Origin: a bacterium
Lineage (GTDB): Bacteria; Patescibacteriota; Minisyncoccia; JAUYLV01
Assembly: GCA_030699565.1 (NCBI GenBank)
Contig: JAUYLV010000035.1
Location: forward strand, 1 to 32,298
DNA: 32,298 nt
Reading direction: 5' to 3'
This document shows positions 25,373-32,298 of the stretch, in pieces. Below the pieces are notes generated by a model, which worked only from the letters and a program-made list of their open reading frames with translations, did no database searches and had not been told where the DNA came from. Position numbers and translations under genes: made by a program. The first letter of the stretch is position 1. Every line of letters starts with the position of its first letter.

Positions 25373-26332
25373 ATGGCGAATCGTCCACCCGGCATAACCA
25401 TCGATCGATTTCAGCAACTCTTGCGTGAAATATGCGACCAAGAAACGTCGCAGGATCCGGAACATTGGAAGCCCGAAAACCCCTTATGGGGACATTGCGC
25501 CGTCGCCTCCCTGGTAGCCCAGAATCTTTTCGGAGGCGACATTTTTCGCGCCTCGATGCAGCGGCGCGGAAAAGTCTTCGGATCGCATTATTGGAACCGC
25601 CTCCAGGACGGCAAAGATTATGATTTCACCAGGGATCAATTCGGCGGTACGCTTCCGACACTTTTGGATCCCGCCTTGCGCGACCGCGCAAGTATTCTGT
25701 ATCCAAAGCCGGATGACCCGGATGAACGCAAACAATTGTTCGTCGGGACAAGGAATCGTTACAAGCTTTTGGCATGGCGGCTTTTGCAGAAACTTTACGG
25801 CATCAATGCCGCCGGCAGGCAGAATCCGCTTTTTTCCGATACGCGGTATCGGGCATGCTTCGAGGTGGCGATGGATTCACCATGCCAGAAGATGAAATTC
25901 GGCTGCGTCATAACCCGCGAAGGCTCCATACTATATGCCGGCAGCAACAATACCATCGAGCCCTTGCGATCACTCTGTGATCCGACCTGCATTCGCTTGT
26001 CGATCCAATCCCGAACCGATTCCATGATCGGTGCATGCGGCCACGGCGAGGAGTTGGCGCTTTGGGAGGTTGCCCGCAAAGGCATCCGCCTGGATGAATG
26101 CGAACTCTACGTCGCCGGCTTTCATCCTACCAGCCTTCCGTGGCTGAAAACGGATGGCGAACACACATGCCTGCGCTGCAGCGTGCAAATGTTCAACGCG
26201 CGCCTTCGCACGATATACGTTCCGCTCCAAGCGCCGGACACGTTCAATACCGCCGTATGGCATCCGCTATCTGCCGAAGAAGCTCTTCGAGGTGCGGTGG
26301 CCTATGCATTGAAGGAAAAGACTATTAAGTGA
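25373..26332 (+). CDS. YunG-like N-terminal domain fused to a cytidine/deoxycytidylate-deaminase-fold C-terminal domain
   Basis: N-term: HWKPENPLWGHCAVASLVAQNLFGGDIFRASM...GSHYWNRLQDGKDYDFTRDQF...GTRNRYKLLAWRL (YunG-like). C-term: CGHGEELALWEVARKGIRLDECELYVAGF...HTCLRCSVQMFNARLRTIYV (HxE and CxxC zinc motifs). AAAGGAGG 6 nt upstream of ATG 25373. Confidence 0.75.
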   Translation: MANRPPGITIDRFQQLLREICDQETSQDPEHWKPENPLWGHCAVASLVAQNLFGGDIFRASMQRRGKVFGSHYWNRLQDGKDYDFTRDQFGGTLPTLLDPALRDRASILYPKPDDPDERKQLFVGTRNRYKLLAWRLLQKLYGINAAGRQNPLFSDTRYRACFEVAMDSPCQKMKFGCVITREGSILYAGSNNTIEPLRSLCDPTCIRLSIQSRTDSMIGACGHGEELALWEVARKGIRLDECELYVAGFHPTSLPWLKTDGEHTCLRCSVQMFNARLRTIYVPLQAPDTFNTAVWHPLSAEEALRGAVAYALKEKTIK

Positions 26333-26338
26333 TGTACT

Positions 26339-26361
26339 GACCCGTTTAAATCGGGTCTTTT
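26339..26361 (+). terminator. Rho-independent terminator
   Basis: GACCCG-TTTAAAT-CGGGTC-TTTT. Confidence 0.75.
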
Positions 26362-26395
26362 CATTTATTCAGAAATACGGTACTATGAGACGGTT

Positions 26396-27901
26396 ATGCC
26401 AAGTAATAAGGACACAACAAAAAAACATCCGCCCGTCATTGCCGTTATGGGGCATGTTGACCATGGCAAAACGAGCCTTTTGGATTACATCCGCAAATCG
26501 AATGTAGCCGAAAAAGAGTCCGGAGGCATCACCCAGCATATCGGTGCCTATCAAATTACCCATGCCGACCGCGTCATGACGTTTTTAGATACGCCGGGAC
26601 ACGAAGCGTTCTCCGAGATGCGCAGGCGAGGGGCGCATGTCGCGGACCTTGCGGTCATCGTCATCGCAGCGGACGAAGGAGTAAAACCGCAGACGTTGGA
26701 GGCGCTGAAACACGCCCAGGAAGCCAAGATTCCGTTTGTGATCGCGTTCAACAAAATCGACAAGCCCAATGCGGACACCAACCGGGTGAAAAAAGATCTT
26801 TCCGAAAAGGAAATTCTTACGGAAGACTGGGGCGGAAGCATTCCTTCGGTCGAGGTTTCGGCAAAATCGGGACAGGGCGTTCCGGAATTGCTTGATATGC
26901 TGCTTCTGATGTGGGATATCGAGGATCTGGAGGCCGCGGAAGCGGGGAGCGGCATGGAAGGCGTGGTCATCGAATCCCGGCTTGACGCGCGCAGGGGGCC
27001 GACGGCGACCGTGCTTGTAACCATCGGCACCTTGAAGACGGGAGACATTATTGCGTGCGGCAAGACCATCGGCAAGATCCGGATACTGGAAAATTTTAAA
27101 GGTGAAGAAATAAGCGAAGCGACCGTTGCAACGCCCGTTCGTATCATCGGGTTGGAAGAAGTTCCGGTGTTGGGCGACACATGCCGCACGGTTGCCGGCA
27201 TTGAAGAGGGGCAGGCGCTTGTCGATGTCGCGCGAAAAACCGAGGAGGCGGATCGCACCAAGGCCGCTGCCGTCATCGGCGGAACGACCTATGTACTTCC
27301 ATTGATCCTTAAGTCGGACGTGAAAGGATCGGAAGAAGCCATTCGTGACGCGCTCGCCAAGATCGTCACCGCGGAGGCCGGCATTCGGATCATCGAAAGC
27401 GGCGTGGGAGACATCACCGAGGCCGATATCAAATCGGCGGTCGCCACCAAGGCGAAGATCATCGGGTTTCGAGCCGGCATATCGCATGATATCGAGCAAT
27501 TCGCCCGCCAGAAGGAAATCCCCGTGGCGCGCTACGATCTTATATATGACTGCCTGGAGGGCATTCGAAAGGAGCTCGCATCGCTTCTGCCCGCGGAGAT
27601 CATTAAAAAGCCCTATGGCAAGGCAAAGGTATTGGCGGTATTCAAGCGTGAAAAAGACGGTATTATCGTAGGTGGACGCGTCACGCAGGGCAAGCTGGTT
27701 CGCGGCGTCTGGTGCGATTTGATGCGCGATGGAGAGTTGATTGCGGAAGGAAGGCTTCGGGAGCTTAAGATCATCAAGGATAGCGCAGCGGAAGTAAAAG
27801 AAGGCCAAGAATGCGGCATGCTCTACGTGGGCAAAGGGGAGCCGAAGATCGGGGATACGCTGGAATCATACGAGCGTGAAGAGCGGCGAAGGGAACTTTA
27901 A
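26396..27901 (+). CDS. infB: Translation initiation factor IF-2 (short, core-only form)
   Basis: PPVIAVMGHVDHGKTSLLDYIRKSNVAEKESGGITQHIGAYQI, FLDTPGHEAFSEMRRRGAHVADLAVIVIAADEGVKPQT; 501 aa starting just before the G domain. Confidence 0.97.
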   Translation: MPSNKDTTKKHPPVIAVMGHVDHGKTSLLDYIRKSNVAEKESGGITQHIGAYQITHADRVMTFLDTPGHEAFSEMRRRGAHVADLAVIVIAADEGVKPQTLEALKHAQEAKIPFVIAFNKIDKPNADTNRVKKDLSEKEILTEDWGGSIPSVEVSAKSGQGVPELLDMLLLMWDIEDLEAAEAGSGMEGVVIESRLDARRGPTATVLVTIGTLKTGDIIACGKTIGKIRILENFKGEEISEATVATPVRIIGLEEVPVLGDTCRTVAGIEEGQALVDVARKTEEADRTKAAAVIGGTTYVLPLILKSDVKGSEEAIRDALAKIVTAEAGIRIIESGVGDITEADIKSAVATKAKIIGFRAGISHDIEQFARQKEIPVARYDLIYDCLEGIRKELASLLPAEIIKKPYGKAKVLAVFKREKDGIIVGGRVTQGKLVRGVWCDLMRDGELIAEGRLRELKIIKDSAAEVKEGQECGMLYVGKGEPKIGDTLESYEREERRREL

Positions 27902-27959
27902 CTTAGAAGCGGATAAACGCTGACAGCCGTCGGCCATAGCCTATGGCGTCGGACGATAG

Positions 27960-28038
27960 CCCCGACGCTTCATCACTTAAGCATAGAAAAGTCGGGATCC
28001 CGACCGCTCCATAATCCTAATCAGTGGATGCGTCGGGG
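27960..28038. repeat. Nested inverted repeat between infB and rbfA
   Basis: CCCCGACGC ... GCGTCGGGG (9 bp) enclosing the perfect palindrome GTCGGGATCCCGAC (27991-28004). Confidence 0.75.
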
Positions 28039-28119
28039 TAACGCGGAAAAATGCGGAAATCAAAGGCAGTTATTTCTCAAATAGAGTGATAATGGAGTCG
28101 AGGGATTTTCTAATTTCGT

Positions 28120-28506
28120 ATGGCTTTTAAAAAGGAGCGGCTTCAGGAAATCATACGGCATGAGGTTTCGCAAATTTTGGAGCGCGACTTCAGACGACCG
28201 GGCGTCCTGGTTACCGTACTGGGTGCCGACGTATCACCGGACCGCCAACACGCGGTTATCTTTTTTAGCGTGTATCCCGCCGATAAAGGGGAGGAAATCG
28301 ATCAGATGATCGGACGCGTAATCGGCATCATTCAACGCGATCTTAACCACACCCTGCAAATGCGGCCAGTACCTAAACTACGGTTTGTGCGGGACACCTC
28401 GGCGGCTGAAGCCGCATCGATCGAGTCCTTGATAAAGCAGGAATCATCTGCTAGTGTTACCGGTCATGCCCGACGCTCACGCCGAACATTTCGCAAATCT
28501 GCATAA
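28120..28506 (+). CDS. rbfA: Ribosome-binding factor A
   Basis: FKKERLQEIIRHEVSQILERDFRRPGVLVTVLGADVSPDRQHAVIFFSVYP; PVPKLRFVRDTS; follows infB. Confidence 0.9.
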   Translation: MAFKKERLQEIIRHEVSQILERDFRRPGVLVTVLGADVSPDRQHAVIFFSVYPADKGEEIDQMIGRVIGIIQRDLNHTLQMRPVPKLRFVRDTSAAEAASIESLIKQESSASVTGHARRSRRTFRKSA

Positions 28507-29443
28507 ACTGATGGGGGAGGCGACTCGTCTTATTTTTGCCACCCATGAAAATCCCGATGCCGACGCGATCGGGGCGGTTTATGGTTTGGCGCATGTCGCC
28601 GCGCACATGGGCAAGTCCGCGTCACTGTTTCTTCCCGACGGCGTGCCACAGGAATTGGCATTTCTCTCAAACGACTTGCCGCGCCATACGGATCCGGAAA
28701 ATCTTGAAGGCGATGTGCTGATCGCCGTCGACTACGGCGATTTTAAGCGCACTAAACTGGATACGTATGTGGAACGCGTGCCGCTCCATGTGGCCACCAT
28801 CGACCATCATCCGCTGCGCGATCACCGCGGCAAAATCATCATCGTGGATACGTCGGCATCGTCGACCTGCGAGATCATATACCGATTCTGCAGGGAAACG
28901 GAAGTGCCCCTGACAAAGGATCTTGCCACCTGCCTCTTGGCCGGCATTATTTTCGATACCGGAGGCTTGAAGCATTCGAGTACATCCCAAAAAACCATGG
29001 AGGTTGTTACGGATCTTATTCGCCACGGCGCGCGCATGCATAAGGCGCATCAGGTAATGCGCACATCGAGCGAGCTGGAGTCCATGCGGATCATCGCAAG
29101 GGCGCTCGCGCGGATCGTATACGATAAGGAGTTGTCCATGAGTTATACCGTCATACCGCACGAGGAACTTCGCCTTGCCGGCGAGGACGCGGACGTAAGC
29201 ATAGTGACGCACCTATTGGGAACGGGGGAAGAGCATAAGTTCGCCGTAGTGTTCAAGGAATCCGAACCGGGAAAATTCCGCGTAAGCCTTCGCAGCGAAA
29301 ACTTCAAGGGAGTGGATGTTTCAAAAATTGCCAGCCAGTTCGGCGGGGGAGGGCATATGTACGCTTCGGGCTGCAGCATTGACGGAAGCATCGAAGAAGT
29401 TCTGACGAAGTTCAGGGAAGTGGCAAAGGCAACGCTTTCTTGA
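28466..29443 (+). CDS. nrnA: DHH-family phosphoesterase (NrnA-like oligoribonuclease/PAP phosphatase)
   Basis: IFATHENPDADAIGAVYGLAH, IAVDYGDF, ATIDHHPLRDH, FGGGGHMYASGCSI; overlaps rbfA by about 40 nt. Confidence 0.88.
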   Translation: MPDAHAEHFANLHKLMGEATRLIFATHENPDADAIGAVYGLAHVAAHMGKSASLFLPDGVPQELAFLSNDLPRHTDPENLEGDVLIAVDYGDFKRTKLDTYVERVPLHVATIDHHPLRDHRGKIIIVDTSASSTCEIIYRFCRETEVPLTKDLATCLLAGIIFDTGGLKHSSTSQKTMEVVTDLIRHGARMHKAHQVMRTSSELESMRIIARALARIVYDKELSMSYTVIPHEELRLAGEDADVSIVTHLLGTGEEHKFAVVFKESEPGKFRVSLRSENFKGVDVSKIASQFGGGGHMYASGCSIDGSIEEVLTKFREVAKATLS

Positions 29444-29546
29444 TATAGTAGCCATGTGGGCGAGCGTAAATTATTTTACACTCGCGGGCGACATGCCATG
29501 GCGCTTGCCCGGTGAAAGGCAGAGATCTGCCGTCAAATTAATATAT

Positions 29547-29618
<72 letters not shown>

Positions 29619-29630
29619 CTAAATATACCC

Positions 29631-29801
29631 ATGCCCGATGCAGCTAAAACCAATGCGAACATTCAGGAGGACTACAGAAAATTCCTTGAAGATTTAGCAG
29701 TGCTTCAAAAGCAGCAAAATGCGTTGATTGCCGCGTATCGGCAAAAACTCGAGCAGCGTAAACTCGCTACAATACAAAAAAGATTAGCTTCCGCACTATA
29801 A
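29631..29801 (+). CDS. Small coiled-coil-like hypothetical protein
   Basis: 56 aa MPDAAKTNANIQEDYRKFLEDLAVLQKQQNALIAAYRQKLEQRKLATIQKRLASAL; followed by a terminator hairpin. Confidence 0.5.
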   Translation: MPDAAKTNANIQEDYRKFLEDLAVLQKQQNALIAAYRQKLEQRKLATIQKRLASAL

Positions 29802-29824
29802 CCGCGCATCGGCGGTATTTTTTA
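29801..29824 (+). terminator. Rho-independent terminator abutting the next start codon
   Basis: ACCGC-GCATCG-GCGGT-ATTTTTTA, with ATG at 29825. Confidence 0.65.
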
Positions 29825-31384
29825 ATGGAAAAAGAATATCATGAGGAATTGAATACTTCGGAGAATGCATCGGATCGTGAGGGGCGATCTGATGAGGCGC
29901 TGCAATACGAGCCCGGCATTGGCATACGTTTTACGGAACTTTTGAAGGAGCAACGCGAAGTAATAAATCCGGAAAAAATGAGCGAGTCGTCCGCCGAGAC
30001 GGACGAATACCTGATAGAATCAGTGGAGAAACGGGCTCAAGAAATGGTTGTCGAAGGCCAGATGCAGGTTGACGGACTGGAGCAGGAACTTGGCATGCCA
30101 CAAGACGATATTATTGCGGTGCGAGAAGAAATGGATTTTAACGATCATTTAAGAATGATTCGATGGAAAGCGAGCGAGATGGTCGATGCAATGCGCATAA
30201 AATTATTTGGGCGCAAACCCATAGAATCCGGCGAGATATTCTCTCCGGAACTTGAGATGAGAATAATCCGCGAAGCTTCCAAAAACGAGCGCCCCGCGCT
30301 CATTCGGGAATTCAAAGAAAAATTGGCATTTCAAAAGAAGGGGCTGGCGCGCATGCAAAAAGAAATCATCCAGAAGATAAGAAAAAATCCCGATGCTCAG
30401 CTTGGTGAACTTTATCGCTGGGTAGATGAGGCCGCCCCTTCACTTGGTCTTACATATGACCAGACAGAAGAAGCTCGCGAGATGCTCTCGGCATATGCCG
30501 AAAAACATGCAAATGTGCGATGTAGGCGCGAGGAATTCCCTGACGATAAAGCACTCTATAAGGCTTTATTCGGCCAGGAACCCCGGGGCGAGGTGAAGGT
30601 AGTTGAAGGCCCCATTACGTTATACTTCCGCTGCTTCGATCCGGCTGATTATGCCCGCATCCATCGCCACGCTTGGGAAGGGGAGGATATCACCGAAAAA
30701 GATCTTCAAATCGCGAATATGAGCGGCGGGGTAAGCATCGGCGATTCACGCATTCCGGGACTTGAAGGCGCGATTATCGCCGAAAATTCCCACGAACTGA
30801 AAATAACGGGATTACGAAGATTTAACCCCGATGTTTATCGGAATAGACGCGATAGATCGCATAAAATTTTGGCACATGAGGAACAACATGCGATAAAGCG
30901 ACTGTTTGGAGAACGCCTTGAGCGGCGAAGCACATGGAAGAGATTCCGTAAAGCAGAGAACGACGAGGAACGCATAACCATACTAAAAAGCGAACTTAGA
31001 TATGGTCGGGAAGAATTTGCCGACGAGAGAGCTAGAGATGAGATACTGGCATACTTTACCGAAGGCTTATATGGCGTGTACGAGCGTCTGACACAGCCAA
31101 AAGCACAGGGAGGAATCTATGATTACCTGGACGGTGTCAAGGAAAGAGTTATTAAAAATTTTACTATTGAATTCGGCGAGGAGTTCAAACCTCTATATGA
31201 AAAGACCGCAAGCGCGGTGTTGGATGCAGAATATAAGCAGCTTCTTAAATCAGGCATTAATGCGGTACATGCCTTGTATAAGGAGGGGCATGATAAACAG
31301 GAGATCATCGCCCTGCTTATTCAGGAGCCGCTTGCGAGATGGGAAAAAGTTGTAAGGCGACAATTACACGAGCGAAAGGAATAG
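29825..31384 (+). CDS. Large hypothetical protein with HExxH putative metallopeptidase motif
   Basis: 519 aa; SHKILAHEEQHAIKRLFG (HEEQH) followed by REEFADERARDEILAYFTEGLYGVYE, which could supply the third ligand; charged coiled-coil N-terminal half. Confidence 0.65.
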   Translation: MEKEYHEELNTSENASDREGRSDEALQYEPGIGIRFTELLKEQREVINPEKMSESSAETDEYLIESVEKRAQEMVVEGQMQVDGLEQELGMPQDDIIAVREEMDFNDHLRMIRWKASEMVDAMRIKLFGRKPIESGEIFSPELEMRIIREASKNERPALIREFKEKLAFQKKGLARMQKEIIQKIRKNPDAQLGELYRWVDEAAPSLGLTYDQTEEAREMLSAYAEKHANVRCRREEFPDDKALYKALFGQEPRGEVKVVEGPITLYFRCFDPADYARIHRHAWEGEDITEKDLQIANMSGGVSIGDSRIPGLEGAIIAENSHELKITGLRRFNPDVYRNRRDRSHKILAHEEQHAIKRLFGERLERRSTWKRFRKAENDEERITILKSELRYGREEFADERARDEILAYFTEGLYGVYERLTQPKAQGGIYDYLDGVKERVIKNFTIEFGEEFKPLYEKTASAVLDAEYKQLLKSGINAVHALYKEGHDKQEIIALLIQEPLARWEKVVRRQLHERKE

Positions 31385-31390
31385 AAATAT

Positions 31391-31780
31391 ATGCTAAATG
31401 TTGCTGCGGCGATCATTGAAAAAAACGGCAAGTATCTCATTGCCAAGCGCAAGGCGGGTTCGTATCGCCAAGGCATGTGGGAGTTTCCGGGCGGCAAGAT
31501 CGAGCCGGGCGAGACGCCCGAGGCCTGCCTGGAAAGGGAATTGATGGAAGAACTCGGTATCGTTACCAACGTAGGAGAGTTTATCATGGAAAATACATAC
31601 GACTATGGCGACAGGGTGGTAAGGCTGCTTGCTTATCGGGTTTTCTATGTTTCGGGAGAATTCCAACTGAATGCCCATGACGAGTTACGGTGGGTTGAGG
31701 CCAATGAATTCAGTCAATTTGATTTTGTGGAGGCGGATCTGCCGTTCGTGCAAAGGCTCATCAGCATAAACTCCGCTTAA
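31391..31780 (+). CDS. mutT: NUDIX hydrolase, MutT-like
   Basis: Nudix box GGKIEPGETPEACLERELMEELGI (GX5EX7REUXEEXGU). Confidence 0.92.
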   Translation: MLNVAAAIIEKNGKYLIAKRKAGSYRQGMWEFPGGKIEPGETPEACLERELMEELGIVTNVGEFIMENTYDYGDRVVRLLAYRVFYVSGEFQLNAHDELRWVEANEFSQFDFVEADLPFVQRLISINSA

Positions 31781-31790
31781 AAAAACATAG

Positions 31791-31856
31791 TCCGCGTCCT
31801 GCCCGCTTAAATTTTGCGAAGCAAAACTTTGGCGGGCTTGCGATGCGGCTTTTTTT
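31791..31856 (+). terminator. Long terminator hairpin
   Basis: CCGC..TGCCCGC ... GCGGGC..GCGG-CTTTTTTT. Confidence 0.75.
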
Positions 31857-31875
31857 GTTTTATGATTTTAACGCT

Positions 31876-31962
31876 GCCCGGGTGATGGAATTGGTATACA
31901 TGAGGGACTTAAAATCCCTTGCCCGCAAGGGCTTGCGAGTTCGAGTCTCGCCCCGGGCACCA
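31876..31962 (+). tRNA. tRNA-Leu (anticodon UAA)
   Basis: GCCCGGG ... CCCGGGC acceptor stem, AGGGA-CTTAAAA-TCCCT anticodon arm, long variable arm, GTTCGAGTC T-loop; 3' CCA encoded. Confidence 0.97.
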
Positions 31963-32130
31963 TTAGTGAACTCATCGGTTTTTTGGAAGCCAGAAGGTGG
32001 GACGCGCGAAGCGCGTGGCGCATCATTTGTTTTGAAAATAGGTTCGGATTTGGTAAAATAAACGCACATCAATTCCAAATGCCATATTTTTGAATCGAGT
32101 AGACTTAATTTCAGCTTTCTGAAGATTCAG

Positions 32131-32156
32131 CCAACGCCTCATGGTGTTGGTTTTTT
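32131..32156 (+). terminator. Rho-independent terminator
   Basis: CCAACGCC-TCA-TGGTGTTGG-TTTTTT. Confidence 0.85.
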
Positions 32157-32232
32157 AATCTAATCCTCATCTATTCGGATGTATCCTGAAGAGCGTCATT
32201 CTTAGGCTTTTCTACCGATGTTTTAAGGTGTA

Positions 32233-32261
32233 TTGACAACTATAATAATTCGTGCTAGAAT
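32233..32261 (+). promoter_or_regulatory. Near-consensus sigma70 promoter facing out of the window
   Basis: TTGACA-N17-TAGAAT; the driven gene lies beyond 32298. Confidence 0.8.
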
Positions 32262-32298
32262 AGCATACATACTTTTTGCATCTGCTTTTTGTTTTTTG

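Noticed and set aside
26585-27808. 407 aa ORF on the minus strand opposite infB
   Set aside because: Shadow ORF; the plus strand encodes an unmistakable IF-2, and the antisense product has no recognisable domain.
31843-32078. 72 aa ORFs on both strands around 31843-32078 (RVMELVYMRDLKSLARKGLRVRVSPRAP; GARGETRTRKPLRARDFKSLMYTNSITRA)
   Set aside because: Conceptual translations of the tRNA-Leu gene, a well-known spurious protein type.

Overview
The 32.3 kb window is gene-dense and looks like a small-genome bacterium. A Patescibacteria/CPR (Parcubacteria-like) origin is my inference from the short core-only IF-2, the gene content and the intergenic style; it is not proven. UGA is used as a stop (e.g. 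scpA, mraY), so the code is not code 25. Core genes: YbaK-like deacylase, scpA-scpB, a DacA-like carboxypeptidase, mraY, murD, ftsW, murG, gltX, a pilB-like ATPase, ychF, a phosphomannomutase, an M24 peptidase, trpS, infB-rbfA-nrnA, mutT, tRNA-Cys(GCA) and tRNA-Leu(UAA). Accessory items of most interest: (1) a protein fusing a YunG-like N-terminal domain to a cytidine-deaminase-fold C-terminal domain; (2) an acyl-CoA mutase with isobutyryl-CoA-mutase-type Phe/Gln substrate residues but a methylmalonyl-CoA-mutase-like fused B12 domain, coupled to a MeaB-like GTPase whose G4 motif NKxD reads NTRQ; (3) recurrent intergenic blocks in which 7-9 nt words are tandemly repeated and/or inverted, using different words at each locus; (4) two copies of a GTCATTGCGAG-bounded MITE-like element plus other REP/MITE-like pieces; (5) several promoters whose -10 box lies so close to the start codon that the mRNAs should be leaderless; (6) small CxxC membrane-protein ORFs below or mis-framed in the ORF track; (7) a GTGA-overlapping 28-codon ORF upstream of an Ada-like Zn-binding protein. 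All family assignments are by eye from motifs; no searches were run.
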